Shown here: positions 35,326 to 44,125 of the stretch, piece after piece
Layout of the letters: the number at the start of each line of letters is the position of its first letter
Numbering within the stretch: the stretch's first letter is position 1
Notes under the pieces: generated by a model
The model's database searches: none
The model's input: the letters and a program-made list of their open reading frames with translations, nothing else
Told to the model about the DNA's origin: nothing
NCBI GenBank assembly: GCA_947581805.1
Contig: CANPVM010000003.1
Span: forward strand, 1-64,000
DNA from: an uncultured Clostridia bacterium
GTDB lineage: Bacteria > Bacillota > Clostridia > TANB77 > CAG-508
Length of the DNA: 64,000 nt
Direction: 5' to 3'
Translations under genes and position numbers: made by a program

Positions 35326-36481
35326 GCTCTTTTTCCTCACTTGTTTCTTTTGTGTTTTTTAATTGTTGTACTTCTTCATTTTCTTTTATTTTTGCTTGTC
35401 TTTCTTCTTTTAATGCTTTTAGTTCTTTTAGTGCTTCCTGCATTTTACTAGAATCTTTTATAAAATCTAAGCCATTTTGGACAGATTCTTGCATCCATGC
35501 TGTTTCTGGTATGTTTGGAATAGCCACTCTTCCTATTTCATATTGAATTCCTTCTTTTATACTATGGTGGTCATCACTTCCTCCAGATGCCTTTATTCCA
35601 TGTTCTCTTACTTTTTGTAGTAAAGTTTGTCTAAATTCATAGGAATGATCTGGATAATATACTTCTACTCCATCTAGGCCTTTTTCTATCATATCATCAA
35701 TGAAATCTAATACAGGAAATTTATCGTTGTATCTTCCTGGATGAGCTAATGACGCTATACCTCCTGCTCTATGAATTGCATCAATTGTGTCTTCATAAGA
35801 AGGTCTCGTTTTAGCCATATCTACAAATAAAGGAGATTGCTTATTATAAAGATGTTTATTGATAAATAATTTTAATGTATCTGCTTGCTTTACTTCTCCT
35901 TTTTCATCTGTATAAGTTAATAATGGTAAGTTTTCTTCATGTGCAATAAGTTCATTGAAGAAAGGTCCTACTACACCACCTTTTCCTTCTTGTTTTATTT
36001 TTTGATATGCTTCCTCTAAAGTCTCTTTATTGAAAGTAAGATTTTTTTCTTCTATTATTTTGTTAAATCCTTCATATAAAGCTTCATAAGGTTTTTGCTT
36101 TACTGTCTCTTTTAGTCTTTGAATTTCTTGTCCCATTTTATCAACATCAAAATTATAACCTAATACTTCAATAACAACTCCATTATAACTAGTAATTAAC
36201 TCTGTACCTTTCAAAATTTTAATGTCTTCTAGCATTTGTATAATTTTGCTAGGATTATAAGACTTGTCCTCACGTATAGTTCCTAGAACAGAATATAAAT
36301 CATCTTCTAAGTTTTTGTAACCTCTTACACTATCGTGGTCTGCCATAGATATAATGTTTTTTCCTTGATGAGAGGCTCTTAATAAAAAACGAAAAGAAGA
36401 TTGCCTTCCGTCTGAACCTTTTGTATGATTATGAATATCACTATTTACATCTACTAAGGTAATTTCAAATTTTTCTTCCAT
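35318..36481 (-). CDS. PHP-domain phosphoesterase
   Basis: 387 residues with the four PHP motifs: DVNSDIHNHTKGSDGR (motif I, HxH), ISMADHDSVRG (II), IASLAHPGRYN (III, H) and KASGGSDDHH (IV, DxH). PHP proteins are metal-dependent phosphoesterases acting on nucleotides or DNA. The insertion between motifs II and III (~90-200) is larger than in the RNase AM/YciV class. A charged coiled-coil tail (~345-387) precedes the coupled small gene. Confidence 0.82.
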   Translation of the reverse strand: MEEKFEITLVDVNSDIHNHTKGSDGRQSSFRFLLRASHQGKNIISMADHDSVRGYKNLEDDLYSVLGTIREDKSYNPSKIIQMLEDIKILKGTELITSYNGVVIEVLGYNFDVDKMGQEIQRLKETVKQKPYEALYEGFNKIIEEKNLTFNKETLEEAYQKIKQEGKGGVVGPFFNELIAHEENLPLLTYTDEKGEVKQADTLKLFINKHLYNKQSPLFVDMAKTRPSYEDTIDAIHRAGGIASLAHPGRYNDKFPVLDFIDDMIEKGLDGVEVYYPDHSYEFRQTLLQKVREHGIKASGGSDDHHSIKEGIQYEIGRVAIPNIPETAWMQESVQNGLDFIKDSSKMQEALKELKALKEERQAKIKENEEVQQLKNTKETSEEKEHE

Positions 36482-36511
36482 TGTTTACCTCCTTGTTATA
36501 ATTATCCTATC

Positions 36512-38872
36512 TTAAATACTATTTCTTGTCAATATTAAGCAAAAAATATTTAAGATTATAAAATAAGCCAAACACATTCCCATTACTTGCACAATTTCCG
36601 TTTGCATTATAGCAAATGGAGCAATAGAAAACCACCAATCAAAAACAGTTAATCCTACAATAAATAAAATAAGCATTGCAATTGCTAAACTAAGACGAAA
36701 ACGAGAGAATGGATATTTTTTGTGTTCTGATTTTCTTGCTTTTGCTAGTGTAAATAATAGCAAAATAGCTGAAAAGCCTGCTGCAATAACGCATAAACTA
36801 GAATATATTTCTTCTGATATTTTACTATGTTGATATGCAATTGTAATTGTAAAAATACTACATATAACTGTAAATGCCGTTGGAAGTGCTTTTCTTAAAA
36901 TATTTTTCAAAAAGTTTCCTTGTATGCGGTCTTTATTAGGCTCTAAAGCAAGTAAAAAAGAAGGAATACCGATGGTTACCATACTAATTAAACTAAGTTG
37001 AATTGGCATAAATGGATATTCTTTTTGCCATAGTAAAAATAGCAGTGCTAAAATAGTAGAATATATAGTTTTTACTAAAAATAAAGATGCACTTCTTTCT
37101 AAGTTATTGATGCTTCTTCTTCCTTCTAGTACCACTTGTGGCATTGAGGCAAAGTTTGAATCTAATAATATAAGTTGTGCTACATTTTTTGTCGCATCAC
37201 TTCCATTTGCCATGGCAATACTGCAATCTGCTTCTTTTAAAGCGAGTACGTCATTTACTCCATCACCTGTCATAGCAACACTTCTTCCTTGCTCTTTTAG
37301 GGCTAATATAATTTCTTTTTTTTGCGAAGGTGTTACTCTACCAAATATGCTATAGTTTGAAACTGCTTTTTTTAGTTCTTCTCCTGTTTTGATTGTGCTT
37401 GCATCTATATAATTTTCAAAATCTTTCATTCCCACTTGTTTTGCAATTTGTGATACAGTAACTGGGTTATCTCCAGAAATGATTTTGATATCTACTCCCT
37501 GCTCTTTAAAATATTTTAATGTGTCTTTTGCTTCTTTTCGCACTTTATCTTTTAAATATAAAAAGCCTACTATTTCTATATTTTGTGGTAATTGTTTTTC
37601 CTGTTTGTTTAGTTTTTCTGTAGTGTGAATAATAACTAATACACGAAATTCTTTTGCTTTTTCTATTACTTCACTTTTATAGTTTTCTATCTCTTTTCCT
37701 AAAATAATTTCTGGTGCTCCTAAAATATAGGTGCCTTTTTCTTTAAAAGTAACTCCTGACCATTTTGTTTTAGATGAAAATGCAATTATTTCTTCTTCTT
37801 TCCATGTTTGCTTTCTTTGAGGGAATTTATCTTTTATAGCAAGCATAGTAGAGTTGCTATCTGTTGATGCAAAAGCAAAATTGGCTACAATATTTTCAAA
37901 TTCTTTTTCATTTACTATTGGAAGATAATCTTTTACTTCCATTTTTCCTTCTGTTAAAGTTCCTGTTTTATCTAGGCACAAAGTATCTACTCTTGCCAAA
38001 GTTTCAATACAATATAATTCTTGTACTAAAACTTTTCTTTTAGACAAACGAATAACGCTAACTGCTAGAACTGTGCTAGTTAATAATACAAGTCCTTCTG
38101 GTATCATTCCAATCATAGCTGCTACTGTTTTTACTACCGATTCTTGCATACTAGAGTTTAACACAAAGTACTGATTGCTAAATAAAAGTATACCAATCGG
38201 AATAATGGCAAATGTTAAAATTTTTATAATTTTCTTTAATGTTTGCATCATTTCGGAATTTACTTTTTTTACATATTTAGCACCATGTGAAATTTTTGCT
38301 GCATAGTTTTCTTCGCCTACGTGAACTACTTTTGCCTGGCATTTTCCAGATAAAATAATGCTTCCAGAAAAAATGCTATCTCCTTTTTGTTTGTAAATTG
38401 AATCTGCTTCTCCTGTTAAAAAGGATTCATCTACCTCTACAAAACCTTCTTGAATAATGCTATCAGTTGCTACTTGATTTCCTGTTTCTAATTCTACAAG
38501 GTCGTCTACTACTAATTCATATATAGAAATTTCTTCTTTTTTCCCATCACGAATCACATTTGCTTTTGCACTTGCAAGAACAGCTAATTTATCTACCATT
38601 CTTTTTGAATGAATTTCTTGTATAGTGCTAATGGCAGTATTTATAATGACTACCAATAAAAAAAACATATTTTTATAAGAGCCTACTGCAAAAATACTGA
38701 AGGCTAATAATAAATTTAATATATTAAATAAAGTAATAAAATTTTCTTTTATAATTTGTTTGATGCTTTTTGTAGGAAGTGTCGTATCTGCATTTACTAA
38801 ATTTTTATTTTTTCTTTCTTCTACTTGCTTATATGTTAGTCCTATTGGCTGGTCTAGTTTTTCTTTTAACAT
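36512..38872 (-). CDS. P-type cation-transporting ATPase
   Basis: 786 residues: actuator motif VDESFLTGEADSIY (TGE), phosphorylation site LCLDKTGTLTEGKM, ATP-binding and hinge motif VAMTGDGVNDVLALKEADCS, ten-helix layout with PEGL in helix 4 (MIGMIPEGLVLLTS). No N-terminal heavy-metal domain. The PEGL motif and size fit the Ca/Mg-type or CtpE-like bacterial ATPases; the ion is not certain. Monocistronic, 24 bases upstream of no partner. Confidence 0.87.
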   Translation of the reverse strand: MLKEKLDQPIGLTYKQVEERKNKNLVNADTTLPTKSIKQIIKENFITLFNILNLLLAFSIFAVGSYKNMFFLLVVIINTAISTIQEIHSKRMVDKLAVLASAKANVIRDGKKEEISIYELVVDDLVELETGNQVATDSIIQEGFVEVDESFLTGEADSIYKQKGDSIFSGSIILSGKCQAKVVHVGEENYAAKISHGAKYVKKVNSEMMQTLKKIIKILTFAIIPIGILLFSNQYFVLNSSMQESVVKTVAAMIGMIPEGLVLLTSTVLAVSVIRLSKRKVLVQELYCIETLARVDTLCLDKTGTLTEGKMEVKDYLPIVNEKEFENIVANFAFASTDSNSTMLAIKDKFPQRKQTWKEEEIIAFSSKTKWSGVTFKEKGTYILGAPEIILGKEIENYKSEVIEKAKEFRVLVIIHTTEKLNKQEKQLPQNIEIVGFLYLKDKVRKEAKDTLKYFKEQGVDIKIISGDNPVTVSQIAKQVGMKDFENYIDASTIKTGEELKKAVSNYSIFGRVTPSQKKEIILALKEQGRSVAMTGDGVNDVLALKEADCSIAMANGSDATKNVAQLILLDSNFASMPQVVLEGRRSINNLERSASLFLVKTIYSTILALLFLLWQKEYPFMPIQLSLISMVTIGIPSFLLALEPNKDRIQGNFLKNILRKALPTAFTVICSIFTITIAYQHSKISEEIYSSLCVIAAGFSAILLLFTLAKARKSEHKKYPFSRFRLSLAIAMLILFIVGLTVFDWWFSIAPFAIMQTEIVQVMGMCLAYFIILNIFCLILTRNSI

Positions 38873-38949
38873 GTTTTTCTCCTTTTATTTAAACAATAAG
38901 ATTTTATCATATAAAAATAAAATTTTGTATACTTTTTTATAACAAAAGA

Positions 38950-38980
38950 AAAAAGTTCGGAAAAATTCCGAACTTTTTGT
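38950..38980. terminator. Terminator of the SSB gene
   Basis: AAAAGTTCGGAA-AAA-TTCCGAACTTTTT, 18 bases past the stop at 38998. Confidence 0.9.
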
Positions 38981-38997
38981 GCTTCATTACAATTTTA

Positions 38998-39621
38998 TTA
39001 GCTCCACTCTAAATGATTAATTGAAACTTCATAGGCAACTCTCGTTTCTTGTGTTCCATCAGAAAACTTTTTGTTATACTCTCTGCTTTGAATTCTGCCA
39101 TTTACCTTAAGTTTAGTACCTACATTCAGAGTAGCTGCCCAACATGCATCCTTTCCCCATGCAATGCATGGAATATAGTCTGTTTGCCCATAGTTACGAT
39201 TTACCGCTAGCATAATATCTGCAATTTTTCTACCAAGTGGTGTTTGCCGATAAATAACATTTTTGCAGATAAAACCTTCAAGGATAACTTGGCTGTCATC
39301 TTGTTCATCTTCCGATAGGAAACCAATTTCTCTTGCATAAACTGTTAAAATCAGTTTTGCCTTTTTCTCTATTTCTACGTATTTATTATATGAGCGATAT
39401 TGCCCTATTACGCAGACTTTGTTTCCTATATTAATTGCTGAAAAGAACGGAGAATTTTTGGATATTATAATAGGCAGTAAATCTGTCATTTCACTTGGCC
39501 GCTGTATTTTTAACTGAAACATATAGAATTTTTTACCATAGATTTCATGGCTAAATACCGGCTCTGTTGCCACTGTTCCTTTAACAGTTACCTGATTGTT
39601 ACATACTACATTGTTTGTCAT
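38998..39621 (-). CDS. Single-stranded DNA-binding protein, two OB folds
   Basis: 207 residues with an N-terminal OB-like segment (QVTVKGTVATEPVFSHEIYG) and a C-terminal SSB OB fold (VILEGFICKNVIYRQTPLGR, IADIMLAVNRNYGQTDYIPC). This two-domain form is common in clostridia and differs from the housekeeping SSB with acidic tail. GC-richer than neighbours. It contains two in-frame CGG codons, in KIQRPSE and VIYRQTP, where Arg is the expected residue, so like ddh it may have been acquired from a lineage with ordinary CGG use. Confidence 0.85.
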   Translation of the reverse strand: MTNNVVCNNQVTVKGTVATEPVFSHEIYGKKFYMFQLKIQRPSEMTDLLPIIISKNSPFFSAINIGNKVCVIGQYRSYNKYVEIEKKAKLILTVYAREIGFLSEDEQDDSQVILEGFICKNVIYRQTPLGRKIADIMLAVNRNYGQTDYIPCIAWGKDACWAATLNVGTKLKVNGRIQSREYNKKFSDGTQETRVAYEVSINHLEWS

Positions 39622-39736
39622 TGTCTTTTGTCCTCCTGCTTGTAAATTGTAATAAAACTTTTTAAGAAGCTATCGCTTCTCTTTATAATAAGTTACATTT
39701 CTATTTTACCACTATTTTAGGTAATTTGTCAATTAT

Positions 39737-40234
39737 TTACATAAAGTATTTGCTAGTTTCTTCCAAATTTTCAAATTGTTTTTGTCTTAATACTTCATAA
39801 ACTACAATTGCTACAGAATTAGATAAATTTAAAGAGCGAAGTGTTTCTCTCATAGGAATTCGAATAGTTTTGTTTAAATATTTTTTTAGCAAGTCTTCTG
39901 GCAAGCCTTTTGTTTCTTTTCCAAATAATAAAAATACTTCTTCCATATTAGAATAATCTACCTCTGAATAGCAAGTTTGCCCTTTTGTTGTTACAAAATA
40001 CATATTGTTTTCTTCTGGTTTGTATTTTTCTAAGAATGCTTTTAAAGAAGTATGTCTTTCAATATCTAGTTTGTCCCAATAATCTAGCCCTGCTCTTTTT
40101 AGAGTTTTATCTGTTATTTCAAAGCCTAAAGGCTCTACTAAATGCAATTTTCCACCTGTTGCCGCACAAGTTCTTGCAATATTTCCTGTATTTTGTGGAA
40201 TTTCTGGCTCTACCATTACAATATTGAATTTCAT
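39737..40234 (-). CDS. trmL: tRNA (cytidine/uridine-34) 2'-O-methyltransferase TrmL
   Basis: 165 residues, SPOUT knot: MKFNIVMVEPEIPQNTGNIA (motif 1), VFLLFGKETKGLPEDLL (motif 2), IRIPMRETLRSLNLSNSVAI (motif 3). Methylates the wobble ribose of leucine tRNAs. Normal length. Confidence 0.94.
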   Translation of the reverse strand: MKFNIVMVEPEIPQNTGNIARTCAATGGKLHLVEPLGFEITDKTLKRAGLDYWDKLDIERHTSLKAFLEKYKPEENNMYFVTTKGQTCYSEVDYSNMEEVFLLFGKETKGLPEDLLKKYLNKTIRIPMRETLRSLNLSNSVAIVVYEVLRQKQFENLEETSKYFM

Positions 40235-40276
40235 TGTTTCTATTGCTCCTTTCTAATGTACAAAATGGATTTATTT

Positions 40277-40660
40277 TTATTCTTGGTTTCTTTTCCAAAC
40301 TCTATGAATATTTTCCTTTTCCTTTTCTTTTAAGCTACTAAATAAATCGATATTGAGTTTATTGCAAATACTAGATAACACATAAAAACAATCTGCTACT
40401 TCACTTTCTATTGTATCATAATGATATTGTTTATTGATATCAATGCACATATTACTTGCTGATTTTCTAATCGCTTTGGCAAGTTCTCCTATTTCCTCTG
40501 TTAAAAGAAGCATCGTATCTTGCACAGGTTGCGTCTCAAACCCACGAACTGTATTTATTTCTTTTATATAGGCTTGTACTTCTCTTAACGTATTATTTTC
40601 CTGCAAAGCATCCCACAATGCTTGTTGTTTATTTGTTTTTTCTTCATTACTCTGTATCAT
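40277..40660 (-). CDS. MazG-like nucleotide pyrophosphohydrolase
   Basis: 127 residues with MLLLTEEIGELAKAIRKSAS (EExxE) and IESEVADCFYVLSSICNKL (ExxD): the all-alpha NTP pyrophosphohydrolase metal site. Probably cleans non-canonical or excess (d)NTPs. 42 bases upstream of trmL, same strand. Confidence 0.85.
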   Translation of the reverse strand: MIQSNEEKTNKQQALWDALQENNTLREVQAYIKEINTVRGFETQPVQDTMLLLTEEIGELAKAIRKSASNMCIDINKQYHYDTIESEVADCFYVLSSICNKLNIDLFSSLKEKEKENIHRVWKRNQE

Positions 40661-40830
40661 CTTTTTTCTCCTCTACATCTATTAGGTATATTTTAGTAGC
40701 CTGTTCATTACTATATATCACTATACTATATTAAAAATAAAAAGTCAATTATTAAACGAATTTTTGTTTGACTTTTATTTTTTTATATGTTATGATGTAT
40801 ACAAACATTTATTTGTAGGAAGTGAAGCAT

Positions 40831-42234
40831 ATGGAATTAGAAGAAAAATTAAAAATATTAGCCGATTCTGCCAAGTATGATGCTTCTTGTAGTTCTTCTG
40901 GAAGCAGGCGTGCTAGTACCAAAAATGGTATTGGAAATGGTGATGTTTCTGGTATTTGCCATAGTTGGCGGAGCAGATGGCAGGTGTATTTCCCTTCTAA
41001 AAATTTTAATGAGTAATGCTTGTATTTACGATTGCAAATATTGCATCAATCGTTGTTCAAATTCTGTGAAAAGAGCTACTTTTACGCCAAGAGAAATCGC
41101 CGATTTAACCATTCAATTTTATAAAAGAAATTATATTGAAGGTTTATTTTTAAGTTCCGCTGTTATTAAAAATCCAAATTTTACAATGGAACGTTTATAT
41201 GAAACTATTTTTATTTTAAGGAAAGAATATCATTTTAACGGTTATATTCATGTGAAAACCATTCCACGGTTCTAGTAAAGAACTTATTGACAAAATAGGC
41301 ACTTTAGTAGACCGTACTAGCATTAACATTGAACTTCCTTCACAACATAGTTTGAAATTGCTAGCTCCTCAAAAAGAAAAAGTAGATATTGTTTCACCAA
41401 TGAAATATATTTCACAGGAAATTCAAATTTCGAAACAAGAAAAATCTAAATATAAAGAAAAGTTTGTTCCTGCTGGGCAAACTACACAATTAATTGTAGG
41501 TGCTACTCCAGAAAGTGATTTGCAAATTATGAAATTATCTGAAAGTTTATATCAAAACTTTCATTTAAAACGTGTGTATTATTCTGCTTATGTATCTATT
41601 AACCAAGATACAAATCTCCCTACTCTTTCAAGCCCTCCCCTTCTTCGTGAAAATAGGCTATATCAAGCAGACTGGCTTTTACGCTTTTATGGTTTTAAAA
41701 TGGATGATTTATTAGATGAAACTCATCCAAATTTTCATTCTCTGTTAGACCCTAAGTGTGATTGGGCCCTTCGTAATTTACATCTGTTTCCTGTTGAAAT
41801 TAACAAAGCAGATTACCAAACGCTTTTAAAAGTGCCACGGCATTGGTGTCATTTCTGCTAAACGTATTATCAAAGCAAGAAGAGAATTTCACTTAACCTT
41901 TGAAAATTTAAAAAAACTTGGCATTGTATTAAAACGTGCACGCTATTTTATTACTTGTGATGGAAAATATTTTGACCCTATTAAGAGCTTTAATTCGAAT
42001 TTTATTTCTGAAAATTTACTCTTTTTAGAACGTGATTCGTCTGGCTCTTCTAACTATGTACAAACTTCGCTTTTTGATACCTTAGATACACCTATTTCAA
42101 AGTCTTCTTTGAAAGATTCTTTAGAATTGAATCAAACTTTTTTAAATAAAAATTTAGATAGCAGTGCATCATATTTTGAGACTTTCATGCCAACAAAGGA
42201 GGATAAACAAAAATGTTTAACTGGAATGTTATAG
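40831..42234 (+). CDS. Radical SAM DNA modification/repair protein, three +1 shifts at CGG
   Basis: 466 residues once CGG at 40969, 41267 and 41838 are each read by skipping C. The result is a collinear member of the TIGR03916 family (radical SAM protein linked to a glycosylase-like partner): ICHSW-GADGRCISLLKILM, cluster motif CIYDCKYCINRCSN, YIHVKTIP-GSSKELIDK, and a helix-hairpin-helix LLKVP-GIGVISAKRI. Without the shifts the gene is four useless pieces. The glycines restored are conserved ones. Overlaps the next gene by 22 bases; the two form the known pair. No other stop or frame error exists in 1.4 kb. Confidence 0.92.
40969..40971 (+). other. CGG +1 site 1 of the radical SAM gene
   Basis: TGG-CGG-A; restores SW-GADGRC. 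Confidence 0.85.
41267..41269 (+). other. CGG +1 site 2 of the radical SAM gene
   Basis: CCA-CGG-T; restores IP-GSSKEL; in-frame reading stops two codons later. Confidence 0.85.
41838..41840 (+). other. CGG +1 site 3 of the radical SAM gene
   Basis: CCA-CGG-C; restores the helix-hairpin-helix VP-GIGVISA. Confidence 0.85.
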
Positions 42235-42971
42235 AAAAAACTTATGTATATGATGGAAGTTTTGAGGGTTTGCTAACTATGGTATTTGATTGCTATATTC
42301 AAAAAACAATACCTCGTAAAATTGTTTCGCAAAGTGAATTTGAACAAAACTTTTTAGAAAATTTTGAAAAGAAACAAACAGAAGAAGAAAAAGCTAGTAG
42401 AATTTTTCATGGAATTGTAAAAAATATTTCTTATGACACCTTATATAATAGTTACTATGCGTTTCTTTCAAATACCACAGAAAAAGAAATACAAATTCTA
42501 AAATACTTATTAAATGGTTTTGTTGTTGGTCCTAAAATTAATACTATGCTCTCAATTGATTTTGTATTTTCTGTTAATGCTATGAGAAAGAAAACTTTGA
42601 ATGAAGCTCACAAATTAAAAGGGCTTCTTCGTTTCATGGAAATAGGAAATAATGTATTTTATGCTTCTATTCATCCTACTAATAATGTTCTTGAAAATGT
42701 TGGGCATCATTTTATAAAAAGACTTCCAACGCAAAATTTTATTATTCATGATAAAAATAGGAATATTGCTTTTCTTTATAATACGAAAGAATACATAATA
42801 AAAGAAGCTTCTAATTCATTGTCTCTTAATCTTTCAGAAGAAGAAAAGAAATACCAAATGCTTTGGAAAACTTTTTTTGACACCATTGCTATTAAAGAAA
42901 GAATAAATCCAAGATTGCAAATGCAATTTATGCCAAAAAAATATTGGCAAGACCTCACTGAATTTATCTAA
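42213..42971 (+). CDS. TIGR03915/DUF4130 family DNA-metabolism protein
   Basis: 252 residues: YVYDGSFEGLLTMVFDCYIQ at the start, LKGLLRFMEIGNNVFYASIH in the middle (the 'HK-KGLLRFxExG..YA.I.P' pattern) and a C-terminal W(K)TFFDTIAIKERINPRLQM with RMPKKYW. This family always occurs beside the radical SAM partner upstream and is thought to act in DNA repair or modification; chemistry not established. Overlapping start implies coupled translation after the frameshifted gene. Confidence 0.85.
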   Translation: MFNWNVIEKTYVYDGSFEGLLTMVFDCYIQKTIPRKIVSQSEFEQNFLENFEKKQTEEEKASRIFHGIVKNISYDTLYNSYYAFLSNTTEKEIQILKYLLNGFVVGPKINTMLSIDFVFSVNAMRKKTLNEAHKLKGLLRFMEIGNNVFYASIHPTNNVLENVGHHFIKRLPTQNFIIHDKNRNIAFLYNTKEYIIKEASNSLSLNLSEEEKKYQMLWKTFFDTIAIKERINPRLQMQFMPKKYWQDLTEFI

Positions 42972-43160
42972 TAATATATATATCAAAAAATATTTTTTAA
43001 AAATTTTAGAATATTTTTAATTTTTTGTGAAAAAATATTTTATATAGCAACTTTTAAATTCATGTTTACTCTATAGTTTCTGTTAATCTAAACTATTGCA
43101 TGCTATAGTCCAAATACATAAATCTTTACGATTGAATCAGAATGATGGAGGTGAATATGA

Positions 43161-43487
43161 ATGGCAATTGACTATAGCGTTATTGGAGAAAGATTAAAAA
43201 AAGCAAGAAAGGAAAAACATTTAACACAAGAACAATTGGCTGAAAAAATAGATGTTTCTATTGCTTTCTTAAGTAGAATTGAAAGAGGAAGTTCTCAAAT
43301 TAATTTAAAAAGATTAAGCCAAATTTGTGATATTTTAGAGATTACAGAAGGAGATATTTTAAATGGTACTTCTAGTAAATCTGCTAAATATTTAGATTTT
43401 GAATTTTCTAATTTATTAAAGGATTGTTCTGCTGAAAAACAAAAATTAATTTATGATATTGCAAAGGTAGTTGCAGGAAAAAATTAA
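43161..43487 (+). CDS. XRE-family transcriptional regulator, copy 1
   Basis: 108 residues: helix-turn-helix IGERLKKARKEKHLTQEQLA and EKIDVSIAFLSRIERGSSQI, then a short C-terminal helical tail (LLKDCSAEKQKLIYDIAKVV). Highly similar to the next gene. Preceded by GGAGGTG. Likely DNA-binding dimer; targets unknown. Confidence 0.9.
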   Translation: MAIDYSVIGERLKKARKEKHLTQEQLAEKIDVSIAFLSRIERGSSQINLKRLSQICDILEITEGDILNGTSSKSAKYLDFEFSNLLKDCSAEKQKLIYDIAKVVAGKN

Positions 43488-43662
43488 AAAAGGAAAAAGA
43501 TAATAACACTTTTTGAATAATAAAAATAAATCATTTAAGTATAAGGTTCTCTTTATTTAGTGATTTATTTTTTTGAATGATTACTCTATTTTAACTTATT
43601 GTTATCTGTAAAATTAACCTTATTCATGCTATATTTACAAAAAAAAGAAAAAGGTGGTATAT

Positions 43663-43989
43663 ATGGCAGTAGATTTTAGTATTATTGGTAAACGCTTAAA
43701 AGACGCTAGAAAAAAGAAAGGTTTTACACAAGAGCAATTAGTAGAGAAAATGGGAGTTTCTATTGCCTATCTAAGTAAAGTAGAAACAGGAAAAATTCAT
43801 ATTAATTTAGAAAGATTATCTCAAATATGTAATATTTTAGGAGTAACAGAGGGCGAAATTTTAAATGGTGTTTCTAATCATTCTGAAAAATATTTACATT
43901 CTGAATTTTATGAGCTTTTGAAACAATGTTCTCCAAAAAAACAAAAATTAATTTATAAAATTGTGCAAGTAATTAGTAAAGAAATATAA
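43663..43989 (+). CDS. XRE-family transcriptional regulator, copy 2
   Basis: 108 residues, paralogue of the previous gene throughout (IGKRLKDARKKKGFTQEQLV, MGVSIAYLSKVETGKIHINL, LLKQCSPKKQKLIYKIVQVI). Start at 43663 behind AAAGGTGG. The upstream regions also share TTACTCTAT and CATGCTATA blocks, so gene and promoter were duplicated together. Confidence 0.9.
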   Translation: MAVDFSIIGKRLKDARKKKGFTQEQLVEKMGVSIAYLSKVETGKIHINLERLSQICNILGVTEGEILNGVSNHSEKYLHSEFYELLKQCSPKKQKLIYKIVQVISKEI

Positions 43990-44001
43990 TATGAATTTTA
44001 A

Positions 44002-44030
44002 GAAAGATTTGGACTTATCCCAAATCTTTC
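44002..44030. repeat. Dispersed palindrome, copy 3
   Basis: GAAAGATTTGG-ACTTATC-CCAAATCTTTC just after the second XRE gene; third member of the family at 24749 and 35023. Probably serves as terminator. Confidence 0.75.
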
Positions 44031-44125
44031 CTAACTTTTCCACGTAAAAATTCTTGAAAAGCATAAAGCAATATGATAAGATTAAAAGTGATAAATGATA
44101 AAAAAATACAAAGGAGGATTTTTTT

